Source of the DNA: Mesorhizobium sp. INR15
GTDB lineage: Bacteria > Pseudomonadota > Alphaproteobacteria > Rhizobiales > Rhizobiaceae
Assembly (NCBI RefSeq): GCF_015500075.1
Contig: NZ_CP045496.1
Coordinates: 5,962,001-6,026,000 of the forward strand
Direction: 5' to 3'
Length of the DNA: 64,000 nucleotides
The translations under genes were made by a program, and so were the position numbers. This document shows, piece after piece, positions 51,486-58,677 of the stretch (its first letter is position 1; the number at the start of each line of letters is the position of its first letter). A model generated the notes under the pieces. That model saw only the letters and a program-made list of their open reading frames with translations, had not been told where the DNA came from and searched no databases.

Positions 51486-52733
51486 TCAGATCTGTTTCAG
51501 ACCGTCGGCCGTGCACTTCTGGTCCGGATAGGCGCTGTAGGGATTGGGCTCGAGCCAGTCCTTGGACTGCTTGAGGATCTCGAACTGCCCGTCGGCCTTG
51601 CACTGGCCGATCTTCGGCCGCAGCCAGCAGTGGAGGTTCTCCGGCTCGACTTTGATCAGGCCTTGCGGGGCCTTGTACTGTTCGCCCTTGACCGCTTCGC
51701 GGATGGTCAGCGGACCGATGTCGCTGGCAGCGAGCTTGGCGACAGCCTGGGAGAACAGATGGACCTGGAAGTAAGCCGACTCCGAGACGAAGTGGGTGAC
51801 CTTGTCGGCGCCCCAACGCTTCCTGTAGGCCTCGACGAACTTCTTGTTTTCCGGCGAGTCGAAGACCATGAAGTAAGGCGCGGAGGTGAAATGCCCGGCC
51901 GCGGCATCGCCGCCCATCGCCGCCACTTCGTTTTCCGAGGTGGTCAAGCTCGCCATCGGCATGGTCGCCGGATCGAGACCCGCTGCGCGATATTGCCGAT
52001 GCAGCGCGACGACCGAGTCCCCGACCACGGTGGAAAAGATCACGTTCGGCTTTTCAGAGCGGAACTTGTTGATGACCGATGAGAACTCGGAATGGCCGAG
52101 CGGCACATACTCCTCGGCGATCACCTCGGCGCCCAGTCCCGCAAGCAGCTTCTTGCAGTAGTTGTTCTCTTCCTTCGGGTAGATGTAGTTGGAGCCGATC
52201 AGGTACCAGCGCTTGCCGAATTTCTCGACCAGCCAGGGCACGAAGTCGTCCTGCTGCTGGTTGGGCACGGCGCCGGTATAAATGACGTTCTTGGAGCATT
52301 CGCGGCCTTCATAGAGTGTCGGGTACCAGAAGAGGTTCTTTTGCTTCTCGAACACCGGCAGCACGGCCTTGCGGCTGGCGGACGTGTAGGAGCCGAACAC
52401 CGATACGCATTTGTCGCTCAGCACCAGTTTGCGCGCCTTCTCGGCAAAGGTCGCGGGATCGGAAGCCGGGTCCTCGATCACCGGCGTGATCTTCATGCCA
52501 TTGATGCCGCCGGCCGCGTTGATCTCCTCGATCGCCATGATCGTCGCCTTGTTCAGCGACTCCTCGATGATCGCCGTCGTGCCCGTCAGGGAGAAGAGCA
52601 CGCCAACCTTGATCTCGCCGTCCTGCGCGTAGGCCAGCGAGCCGTTTTTCGACCAGATATGCGGAAAGCCCGCCAGTGTAAGAGCACCGGCCGCGGCACC
52701 TGCCTTAAGGAAAGTACGTCTGTTATTGTTCAC
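51486..52733 (-). CDS. Urea/amide ABC transporter binding protein, UrtA/FmdD-like, with Tat signal
   Basis: A 415-residue periplasmic binding protein. The N-terminus NNNRRTFLKAGAAAG is a twin-arginine signal (RRTFLK), followed by a hydrophobic run and cleavage near AYAQDG. The mature part begins IKVGVLFSLTGTTAIIEESL, as in UrtA, FmdD and AmiC proteins, and contains SYTSASRKAVLP and YPTLYEGRECSKN, which line the amide pocket in the family. The start is a GTG at 52733, with GGAG seven bases upstream and directly after the second leader terminator. It is the first gene of the ten-gene amide operon and resembles the AmiC-type sensor encoded further upstream, so the two are probably duplicates with divided tasks. 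Confidence 0.9.
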   Translation of the reverse strand: MNNNRRTFLKAGAAAGALTLAGFPHIWSKNGSLAYAQDGEIKVGVLFSLTGTTAIIEESLNKATIMAIEEINAAGGINGMKITPVIEDPASDPATFAEKARKLVLSDKCVSVFGSYTSASRKAVLPVFEKQKNLFWYPTLYEGRECSKNVIYTGAVPNQQQDDFVPWLVEKFGKRWYLIGSNYIYPKEENNYCKKLLAGLGAEVIAEEYVPLGHSEFSSVINKFRSEKPNVIFSTVVGDSVVALHRQYRAAGLDPATMPMASLTTSENEVAAMGGDAAAGHFTSAPYFMVFDSPENKKFVEAYRKRWGADKVTHFVSESAYFQVHLFSQAVAKLAASDIGPLTIREAVKGEQYKAPQGLIKVEPENLHCWLRPKIGQCKADGQFEILKQSKDWLEPNPYSAYPDQKCTADGLKQI

Positions 52734-52746
52734 CCTCTATCTCCAC

Positions 52747-52801
52747 AAAAAACAAAGGCCCCGAACCGCTCTGCCCGGGATGGGCAGTTCGTTTCGGGGC
52801 C
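52747..52801 (-). terminator. Leader terminator 2 before the amide transporter operon
   Basis: On the minus strand GGCCCCGAA (52801-52793) pairs with TTCGGGGCC (52765-52757). An inner stem CTGCCC/GGGCAG (within 52771-52787) extends the hairpin, and TTTGTTTTTT follows (52756-52747). It ends just before the ribosome binding site of the binding-protein gene. It is a strong intrinsic terminator placed where it would stop transcription of the operon unless antitermination occurs. Confidence 0.85.
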
Positions 52802-52838
52802 TCTTCGCCTCTGGATTTATACGCGGCAGCCTAGCCGC
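52798..52838 (-). promoter_or_regulatory. Second hexaloop hairpin pair (candidate ANTAR site) before terminator 2
   Basis: In RNA order, the first hairpin is GCGGC-TAGGCT-GCCGC (52838-52823). After 13 bases comes GGC-GAAGAG-GCC (52809-52798), whose 3' arm overlaps the 5' arm of terminator 2. Both loops have six bases with G at position 4; position 1 is T and G, not the A expected from the ANTAR consensus. The arrangement is the same as in the other two leaders, so function is plausible but not certain. Confidence 0.5.
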
Positions 52839-52862
52839 AAATGCGTTCTGAAGTGCGCAAAC

Positions 52863-52901
52863 AAAAAACCCCGCGCTCCGTCTTCAGACGGATCCGCAGG
52901 G
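52863..52901 (-). terminator. Leader terminator 1 between amiR and the amide transporter operon
   Basis: On the minus strand CCCTGCG (52901-52895) pairs with CGCGGGG (52875-52869), with one G-T pair. The inner stem CCGTC-TGAA-GACGG continues it, and six T follow (52868-52863). It is an intrinsic terminator about 130 bases before the operon's first start codon and upstream of terminator 2. Confidence 0.82.
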
Positions 52902-52936
52902 TGTTGTTACCCACTATCTACACGGCGTCTTTGCCG
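52899..52936 (-). promoter_or_regulatory. ANTAR target: tandem hexaloop hairpins before terminator 1
   Basis: Reading the RNA, hairpin P1 is CGGC-AAAGAC-GCCG (52936-52923), a hexaloop with A at position 1 and G at position 4, as in the ANTAR consensus. After 10 bases P2 is GGGT-AACAAC-ACCC (52912-52899); its loop has A1 but A4 in place of G4. P2 and terminator 1 share bases 52899-52901, so they exclude each other. Stabilisation of P1-P2 by the AmiR-like protein would allow read-through. Confidence 0.65.
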
Positions 52937-52947
52937 CGACAGTCAAA

Positions 52948-52976
52948 ACGTTAACTAAGAAGTTCGTGCGAGTCAA
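52948..52976 (-). promoter_or_regulatory. Possible promoter of the amide transporter operon
   Basis: TTGACT (52976-52971, inside the 3' end of amiR) and TAACGT (52953-52948) are 17 bases apart on the minus strand. Transcription would begin near 52941, only a few bases before hairpin P1, which is where ANTAR leaders usually start. The -10 is a weak match, and read-through from amiC-amiR could be used instead. Confidence 0.35.
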
Positions 52977-53610
52977 TGATGGCCGAAGCCACTTGTCCGA
53001 TCGTCACGCGCTTTTCCATCGCCTGCTTGCGAAGGAAGTTATAGGCCTCTTCCTCGCTCAGATTCTTGAGCTGGATAAGCAGCACTTTCGCGCGCTCGAC
53101 AAGGCGCGTCGTGCGCAGGTTCTCATCAAGTTTCTCGATGCGCCCACGCAGACGCCGCTCATACTGGAAATGCTCCCGCGCCAGCATCAGCACCGCCTGG
53201 ATCATGCGCGACGTCGCGGGATAATGCAGCAGCCCATGGCCGGCGCAATTGTGGATCAGCTTCAGGTTCAGCGGATCCTTGCCATCGTCCACGAGGATCA
53301 GCGCGGAAGACGGCTCTCCCGGCACCCAGGGAATGCGCTGCGGCAGGTCGTTCGAAAGCGCGACGAAAATCGCGTCATACTGCAACGGAATCTGCGACGG
53401 CGCCGGCCAGATATGGCGGACATTGGCGCGCATGCGCTGGAGCTCGCGGATCAGGAACTCACCATTGTCGTCACGCTCGACGATAACAGCGACATTCAGC
53501 TCCTGCGGGCGGTCCGACTGCCGGGGCGGCCGCTCCGCCGAAGGCGCGCGCATATCCTGTCGTTGCGGGGGCGAGCCCGCCCAGCGGTCGTGTCCATAGT
53601 CGGCTCTCAC
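52951..53610 (-). CDS. amiR: AmiR-like response regulator with ANTAR RNA-binding domain
   Basis: A 219-residue transcription antiterminator. Residues about 40-130 form a pseudoreceiver (ELNVAVIVERDDNGEFL; no phosphorylated aspartate cluster, as in AmiR), followed by a coiled-coil and the C-terminal ANTAR domain, with ERAKVLLIQLKNLSEEEAYN, the conserved FLRKQAM and a final VTIGQVASAII. The start is a GTG at 53610, because AAAGGGAGG lies 5 bases upstream; an ATG at 53676 would overlap amiC by 35 bases. In Pseudomonas, AmiC holds AmiR inactive until amide binds. Here amiC and amiR are adjacent in the same order, and two leader terminators follow. Confidence 0.88.
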   Translation of the reverse strand: MRADYGHDRWAGSPPQRQDMRAPSAERPPRQSDRPQELNVAVIVERDDNGEFLIRELQRMRANVRHIWPAPSQIPLQYDAIFVALSNDLPQRIPWVPGEPSSALILVDDGKDPLNLKLIHNCAGHGLLHYPATSRMIQAVLMLAREHFQYERRLRGRIEKLDENLRTTRLVERAKVLLIQLKNLSEEEAYNFLRKQAMEKRVTIGQVASAIIDSHELLS

Positions 53611-53641
53611 CGGCGCCTCCCTTTGCTGCGGCTCCGCCACT

Positions 53642-54802
53642 TTACGCGCATTCCGCAAGCTCGAACCGACGGCCATAGCCTATCAAATAGGGGTCGGACC
53701 GCACGCTGGTCGGGGACTGGAACACGATATCAAACTGCCCTTGCCGATTGGCGCGGCCAATACGGGTCCACACGTCGGCATGTCCCCAGACGGGGTTGAT
53801 GGAAACACAGCCCTGCGGTGCCTCGAATTCCGTGCCCATCACCGAATTGCGCAGTTGGCGCGTCTCCAGCGAATTTGTCTGCTCGAGCGTGCGGGCGAAA
53901 AGATTGACCTGAAAGTAGGACGCTTCCAGGCACATGTTGGTCGGCTCGTCGTCGCCATAGAGCTTGTGATAATGCGTGACGAAATCATTGTTTGTCTCGG
54001 TCTCGATGCCCTGGAAATACGAGGCGGCGGTGAAATGCCCCTCACCGACATCATGCCCCATGGCCCTGATCTCGGCTTCCGTGGTGGTCAGGCTGGCGAT
54101 CGGCACGACCTTCGGATTGAGGCCCATGTCGTGATAGGCCTGATAGAGGAAGGTGGTCGATTCACCGACGACAGTGGAGAAAATCACGTCCGGTTGCGCC
54201 CGCTTGATATCGCGCAGCAATGGTATGAATTCACTGCGGTCGGCTTCCAGTCTCAGATAGCGCTCGCCGACAATCGAACCGCCATTGTTGCGCACCATTT
54301 CACGCATGACGCGGTTTGACTCGCGCGGGTAGATGTAATCCGACCCGATAAAGAAAAAGCGCTTTCCGAACTGCTCCATGAGGACGCGGCAGAGCTGAAC
54401 CGAGTTCTGGTTGGGCGTTGCCCCGGTGTAGATCACATTGGGGGAAAACTCGAAGCCCTCGTAGAGGGTCGGATACCACAGCAACCCGTCCAGCCGCTCA
54501 ACGACCGGCAGAACCGCCCTGCGGCTCGAAGACGTGTAGCAGCCAAAGATGGTGCTGACGCCATCTTCGACCATCAAGCGCTTGGCATACTGGCCGTAAG
54601 AGCGCACGTCGGAACCGGGATTGTAGATCACCGGCTCGATGGGGCGTCCGTGGACACCACCGCGTTCGTTAATCTGATCGATAGCGATCAGGGTTCCGCG
54701 CAACTGTGTTTCCTCGATGACGGACATGAAGCCCGTGCGCGAGAACAACACGCCGACACGCCACGGCTCGGAGGTCTGTTTTCGTCCTGTATCTGCTCCC
54801 AT
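53642..54802 (-). CDS. amiC: AmiC-like amide sensor (negative regulator)
   Basis: A 386-residue protein with the periplasmic-binding-protein type I fold but no signal peptide, as in cytoplasmic AmiC. Motifs shared with Pseudomonas AmiC include VGVLFSRTGFMSVIEETQLR at the start, GCYTSSSRRAVLPVVERLD, YPTLYEGFEFSPNVIY, and IGSDYIYPRESNRVMRE. It would bind amides and release AmiR. AAGGGACA precedes ATG 54802. It stands immediately upstream of amiR (31 bases) and has its own attenuator-like leader upstream. Confidence 0.9.
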   Translation of the reverse strand: MGADTGRKQTSEPWRVGVLFSRTGFMSVIEETQLRGTLIAIDQINERGGVHGRPIEPVIYNPGSDVRSYGQYAKRLMVEDGVSTIFGCYTSSSRRAVLPVVERLDGLLWYPTLYEGFEFSPNVIYTGATPNQNSVQLCRVLMEQFGKRFFFIGSDYIYPRESNRVMREMVRNNGGSIVGERYLRLEADRSEFIPLLRDIKRAQPDVIFSTVVGESTTFLYQAYHDMGLNPKVVPIASLTTTEAEIRAMGHDVGEGHFTAASYFQGIETETNNDFVTHYHKLYGDDEPTNMCLEASYFQVNLFARTLEQTNSLETRQLRNSVMGTEFEAPQGCVSINPVWGHADVWTRIGRANRQGQFDIVFQSPTSVRSDPYLIGYGRRFELAECA

Positions 54803-54916
54803 TGTCCCTTTTTTCCTTATGCACGCCCCTCAGCGCGCTGGGTCCCAAGCAACGGAACTCATAATTTTTTCTTTTTGCCGAGTCCGGAATGAAACCTCTT
54901 ATGATTGCCCCAAAAC

Positions 54917-54959
54917 AAAAAAGCCCCCGCAGCCGGCTTGTTACCGGATACTGGAGGCT
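54917..54959 (-). terminator. Leader terminator upstream of amiC
   Basis: On the minus strand AGCCTCC (54959-54953) pairs with GGGGGCT (54928-54922), with one T-G pair; the inner stem CCGG/CCGG (54947-54933) extends it, and T6 follows (54922-54917). It lies 115 bases before the amiC start, in a 409-base region (54803-55211) that otherwise holds only promoter-like sequence. It would stop amiC-amiR transcription unless read through. Confidence 0.82.
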
Positions 54960-54994
54960 TCATCGCCGCGAAATTTCAAATGGCACCCTTGCCA
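54956..54994 (-). promoter_or_regulatory. ANTAR target: tandem hexaloop hairpins before the amiC terminator
   Basis: P1 is TGGC-AAGGGT-GCCA (54994-54981), hexaloop with A1 and G4, matching the ANTAR consensus. After 13 bases P2 is GGC-GATGAA-GCC (54967-54956), with G1 and G4. P2 overlaps the 5' arm of the terminator (54953-54959). The pattern repeats that of the transporter leader, which suggests that AmiR controls its own operon. Confidence 0.62.
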
Positions 54995-55019
54995 CCGCCC
55001 ATATGCATGGACAAGCACA

Positions 55020-55048
55020 CCGTAGAACCCCTGAGTTCAACTTGTCAA
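55020..55048 (-). promoter_or_regulatory. Possible amiC promoter
   Basis: TTGACA (55048-55043) is followed after 17 bases by CTACGG (55025-55020). A start near 55013 would place hairpin P1 about 20 bases into the transcript. The -35 is perfect and the -10 is weak. Confidence 0.4.
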
Positions 55049-55211
55049 TTAGTTAGCTTGTTAAACAGGATGCACGACATGCCGTGCGGTGGACGCGGTC
55101 ATTCTCCAGAGAGGCCGTCAAGCAGGCGCCTTTTGGCCGCGCAGCCGACGAATTCCTCAGCCAAACTCCCGACTCAATCAGCGAAACGACCGCCAGATGA
55201 GGGAATCGATC

Positions 55212-56387
55212 ATGGTCTCGACCCGACGTTCATTGCTCAAGATGGGAGTGGCCGGGCTGCTCATCCCCCAGGGAACCTTTGCCATGGCTGAAGACAGGCA
55301 AAGCCCGGCGTTCGAAGCCTGGCGCCGCCAATTCGAAGCGGGTGTCCCGGCGCGCATGGCGGCCGCCAAGGTTTCGGGAACCGCCATCGGGATAACCGCC
55401 AAGGACGGGTCGACACGCTATTCGGCCGCGTTTGGTTTTGCTGATATCCAACAGCAGCGAAAATTCACCGCTGATACCCCCACGCATCTGGCATCGGTCA
55501 GCAAGCTGTTCACCGCTTCAGCCCTGGTCCAGCTGTTTGAGCGCAAGGGCCTCGACCTGCATCAGGACGTCAACAAGTTCATCGATTTTGCCGTCACAAA
55601 CCCTCACCATCCGAAGCTGTCAATCACGCCGCATCACCTGATCACGCACACATCCAGCATCTCGGATGATGGCTATGGGGATTACTCCGTCGAGGGCGAT
55701 CCGACGCAAAGCCTGTCCAGTTTCCTTCGGGACTATCTTGTGAAAGGCGGTAAGACCTATTCGCCAAAGACGTCATTCTTCAAGGCAAAGCCCGGCAAGA
55801 AATGGTCCTATTCGAATGTCGCCGTCGCCCTGGCCGGCTATGTCGTCGAGAGCGTCAGCAAGCAGGATTTTTCATCCTACGTGGAGGCCAACATCTTCAA
55901 GCCGCTCGGCATTCAAAACGCGCATTGGTATTTGCGGCAATTCGCACCCAACTTGATTTCCAAGCCTTACAAGTTTGAGAAGGGTGCGTTCGTCGAACTG
56001 CCGCAGGAAGGATATCCTGATGTCCCTGCAGGCATGCTGCGCTGTTCGGTCAACGACCTGGGCAAGATGCTGCGTGCGATGCTCGGCGGAGAGACCGGCC
56101 CGCGCGCGATTTTGTCACCGGCCGCCGTCGCCGCGATGCTGCGCGACCAGGTCGATCCGGCAATCGTGCCCTATCAGGGGTTGGGCTGGATTTCGGAGGA
56201 CATCGGCGCAACACCATTCGTGGGCCATTCCGGCAGCGATATCGGCGCTTCCAACATGGTGATCCTGACGAAAGATCAGAGCCATGCCGTCGCCGTGCTG
56301 ATGAATATCGACGGAACGAAAAAGACCGACAAGTTCAGGAGCTCAATGATTGAAGACCTGCTCGCCGGGGCGAAGCTCGCGGGATGA
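55212..56387 (+). CDS. Tat-exported serine hydrolase of the class C beta-lactamase family
   Basis: A 391-residue protein. The N-terminus VSTRRSLLKMGVAGLL is a twin-arginine signal, so it is folded before export. Active-site motifs are S95-V-S-K98 (SVSKLFTAS), YSN in KKWSYSNVAVAL, and HSG in FVGHSGSDIG near the C-terminus, where beta-lactamases have KTG. The last feature points to the esterase/D-aminopeptidase side of the family. ATG 55212 has AGGGAA about 7 bases upstream; ATG 55197 is possible. It is alone on its strand, convergent with an M20 peptidase gene. Substrate unknown. Confidence 0.83.
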   Translation: MVSTRRSLLKMGVAGLLIPQGTFAMAEDRQSPAFEAWRRQFEAGVPARMAAAKVSGTAIGITAKDGSTRYSAAFGFADIQQQRKFTADTPTHLASVSKLFTASALVQLFERKGLDLHQDVNKFIDFAVTNPHHPKLSITPHHLITHTSSISDDGYGDYSVEGDPTQSLSSFLRDYLVKGGKTYSPKTSFFKAKPGKKWSYSNVAVALAGYVVESVSKQDFSSYVEANIFKPLGIQNAHWYLRQFAPNLISKPYKFEKGAFVELPQEGYPDVPAGMLRCSVNDLGKMLRAMLGGETGPRAILSPAAVAAMLRDQVDPAIVPYQGLGWISEDIGATPFVGHSGSDIGASNMVILTKDQSHAVAVLMNIDGTKKTDKFRSSMIEDLLAGAKLAG

Positions 56388-56432
56388 CAAGTACCGGGGA
56401 TGGCAAGCCGGAAAGAAAGGGTGGCGCCAGTG

Positions 56433-57617
56433 TCATGGCGCGGCCTGCTCGATCTTGGGCAAGGCACGCGCCACAAGGTCGGTCCAGTAGCGCAGGACGA
56501 TCGGGACGATCTCGTCGTTGAAGACGTATCTGTCGCCATGAAGGCCCTCGCCCGGCCCAACTTCGCCGGCTCCAATCCATGCATATGAGCCGCTGGTGGC
56601 CCTGACCATGTAGGCAAAGTCCTCACAGCCGAGACTCGGACTGAAGTCGGCGAGCGCGTTCTCGGCGCCAACGACGCCGGCGGCGGCGGCTATCGCGGTC
56701 GCAACGGCCTCGGCGGTGTTGATGACGGGCGGATAGCCGCGCTTGTAGTCGAGACGGGCTGTGACGCCGTGCGACGCGGCGACCCCTTGAGCGATCTCGC
56801 CCAGAAGCTTCTCGCAATGATCCGAGAGTTCCGCATCGAAGAAGCGGCAGGTGCCCTGTATCCAGATTTCCTTGGGCACGATGTTGCCAACATTGCCGCC
56901 ATGCACCTGGGTCAAGCTGACCACGAGTGGCGTCTGCGGATCAACCGAGCGACTGACGATACGCTGGACGGCGGTGATAAAGGCGCCGGCGGCCAGGATG
57001 GGATCATCGCCAAGATGCGGCATCGCGACATGGGCTCCCAGGCCGGAGAACCGCAATTCGAAATTGTCGACCGCCGCCATCTGAGGGCCGACGCGCGTCG
57101 CGATCGTGCCGAATTTAAGCCCCGGCCAGTTGTGGACGGCATACATCGCCTCGACCGGGAACCGGTCGAACACGCCGTCCTCGATCATGCGCATGCTGCC
57201 GCCCTCGTTCTCCTCGGCCGGCTGGAAGACGAAGTAGACTGTCCCGTCGAAGGCCGGCGCCTGGCTCAGCAGCTTGGCCGCGCCGAGCAGCATCGCGGTG
57301 TGGCCGTCATGGCCGCACGCATGCATCACGCCCTCCCGTTTTGAAGCGTAGGAAAGACCGGTGCGCTCGAGGACAGGCAACGCATCCAGTTCCGCGCGCA
57401 GGCCGATGGCGCGACCGCCGGTGCCGCTTTTCAGAACGCCGACAACGCCCGTGCCGCCGATGTCCTCATGGACCTCGAGCCCGAAGCCGCGCAATTGCGC
57501 GGCCACGAAACGTGCCGTCTCCTTCTCCTGGAAGCCAAGTTCCGGATTGGCGTGGATCTTGTGGCGCCAGCCAATCACCTGTGGTGTTACGGCCGTGATC
57601 GGGTCATTGTACAGCAT
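56433..57617 (-). CDS. M20 family amidohydrolase (hippurate hydrolase/aminoacylase-like)
   Basis: A 394-residue metallopeptidase-fold amidohydrolase. Metal-binding motifs are HACGHDGHTAM (about residues 98-108), EENEGG near 134, and HNWPG near 161. The dimerisation domain holds GLGAHVAMPHLGDDPI, and the C-terminal GCEDFAYM supplies another ligand. The group cleaves N-acyl amino acids (hippurate, indoleacetyl or acetyl amino acids). GAGGA lies 7 bases before ATG 57617. It is divergent from an AraC regulator across a spacer with tandem 23-bp repeats and is probably controlled by it. Confidence 0.87.
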   Translation of the reverse strand: MLYNDPITAVTPQVIGWRHKIHANPELGFQEKETARFVAAQLRGFGLEVHEDIGGTGVVGVLKSGTGGRAIGLRAELDALPVLERTGLSYASKREGVMHACGHDGHTAMLLGAAKLLSQAPAFDGTVYFVFQPAEENEGGSMRMIEDGVFDRFPVEAMYAVHNWPGLKFGTIATRVGPQMAAVDNFELRFSGLGAHVAMPHLGDDPILAAGAFITAVQRIVSRSVDPQTPLVVSLTQVHGGNVGNIVPKEIWIQGTCRFFDAELSDHCEKLLGEIAQGVAASHGVTARLDYKRGYPPVINTAEAVATAIAAAAGVVGAENALADFSPSLGCEDFAYMVRATSGSYAWIGAGEVGPGEGLHGDRYVFNDEIVPIVLRYWTDLVARALPKIEQAAP

Positions 57618-57632
57618 GGCTATTCCTCGTCC

Positions 57633-57694
57633 GTGCGATCATCTTGTCGTCACATGTGCGATCATTTTGTCGTCACATGTGCGATCATCTTGTC
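57633..57694. repeat. Tandem 23-bp direct repeats between M20 and AraC genes
   Basis: Two full 23-base units (57633-57655 and 57656-57678) and a 16-base partial third (57679-57694) start with GTGCGATCAT, continue T/C-TTGTCGTC and end in ACAT. The full units differ at one position. They lie 15-77 bases upstream of the M20 start codon and about 60 bases before the AraC start. A spacing of two helix turns places each unit on the same DNA face, as expected for AraC-type half-sites. Confidence 0.8.
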
Positions 57695-57754
57695 TTCCGA
57701 GGAACTTTTAGCGCGATGGCGCGGCAAGGGTCTTGAACAGGATTGACCGGCCCG

Positions 57755-58615
57755 ATGATCAAGAACCTGCAGGAAAAGAAGGAATTCTGGCGTCACCCGC
57801 GCTTCCCTGACCTTGGTCTTCTCAAGGCCAGGTTCACCAGCCATCGCTACGACCGACATACGCACCCAACCTATGTTATCGCACTGATTACAGCCGGGGC
57901 CGAGCGTGTGAGGATCGGACGAGAATCGGTCGTGGCGCCGGCCGGCTCGCTGATCGTCGTCAACCCCGAGGAGTGGCACGATGGCGAGGCTGGCGGCGAT
58001 GACGGCTGGTCCTATCGCACCTTTTACCCTCGGGTCGAATTCATGGCTGGCGTGGCGGCGGAGTTCGGGATCACTGATGCCCCGGTGTTCCGGCGCGGCC
58101 CGATAAATGATCCAAAGCTGGCGCAAGCAATGGCCCTCGCCCACCAATCGTCCGAGACGGATGATGTTCCGGCCGCCGAGGAAGCCATGCTTGTCGCGTT
58201 GCGTCATATGATGTTGCGGCATGCTGGCCACAGGCAGAGGCCGGAGACAATCGAGCGTTCGGGTTCTCGCCGCCGATTAACTGCCTACGAAGATTATATC
58301 GAGGACAATCTGTGCTCGGAACTCGATCTCCAGCATCTCGGCAGGACGGCAGGCGTCACCCGTTTCCAGGTCATTCGCGACTTCAACAAGGTTCTGGGGA
58401 TCACGCCGGCCGCGTTCATACGGGACAGGAGATTGAGGCGCGCGAACAGGCTCATCGAGACTGGATCAAGCCTGGCCGACGCCGCCATCGAGGCCGGCTT
58501 CGCGGACCAGAGCCATCTTTCACGGGTGTTTCGTGCAGCGCACGGATTCACGCCCGGCATGCTGAAAAGAGCGGGAGGCTCGCTTGATGACCCGTTCGTG
58601 CCAGGAAATCGATAG
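57755..58615 (+). CDS. AraC family transcriptional regulator
   Basis: A 286-residue regulator with an N-terminal cupin-like sensor (HTHPTYVIALITAGAERVRIG, then PAGSLIVVNPEEWHDGEAGG, about residues 36-80) and a C-terminal AraC double helix-turn-helix (residues about 185-280; LGRTAGVTRFQVIRDFNKVLG and ADAAIEAGFADQSHLSRVFR). ATG 57755 is used; a TTG at 57743 is possible. It is divergent from the M20 peptidase and faces the tandem repeats, so it likely regulates that gene. The effector may be an N-acyl amino acid, by context only. Confidence 0.87.
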   Translation: MIKNLQEKKEFWRHPRFPDLGLLKARFTSHRYDRHTHPTYVIALITAGAERVRIGRESVVAPAGSLIVVNPEEWHDGEAGGDDGWSYRTFYPRVEFMAGVAAEFGITDAPVFRRGPINDPKLAQAMALAHQSSETDDVPAAEEAMLVALRHMMLRHAGHRQRPETIERSGSRRRLTAYEDYIEDNLCSELDLQHLGRTAGVTRFQVIRDFNKVLGITPAAFIRDRRLRRANRLIETGSSLADAAIEAGFADQSHLSRVFRAAHGFTPGMLKRAGGSLDDPFVPGNR

Positions 58616-58631
58616 ATCAGAGAAATCGGGC

Positions 58632-58651
58632 CGGCGGCATCGTTGCCGCCG
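58632..58651. terminator. Hairpin between AraC and porin genes (convergent ends)
   Basis: CGGCGGCA (58632-58639) and TGCCGCCG (58644-58651) pair perfectly around TCGT. It lies between the stop of the AraC gene and the stop of the porin gene. T-runs are short (ATTTCT on the minus strand), so it is a moderate terminator candidate for the porin. Confidence 0.5.
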
Positions 58652-58677
58652 ACCCTCGGTTCTGTCAGGCAGGACGG

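Noticed and set aside
50536..51816. Upstream extension of the UrtC-like frame to 808 codons
   Set aside because: The added part overlaps the UrtB-like and binding-protein genes in another frame and is arginine-rich nonsense; the permease domain starts near 50535.
56424..56441. Short hairpin GCGCCA/TGGCGC at the convergent ends of the serine hydrolase and M20 genes
   Set aside because: It overlaps the M20 stop region, has only six pairs and no T-run; support for a terminator is too weak.
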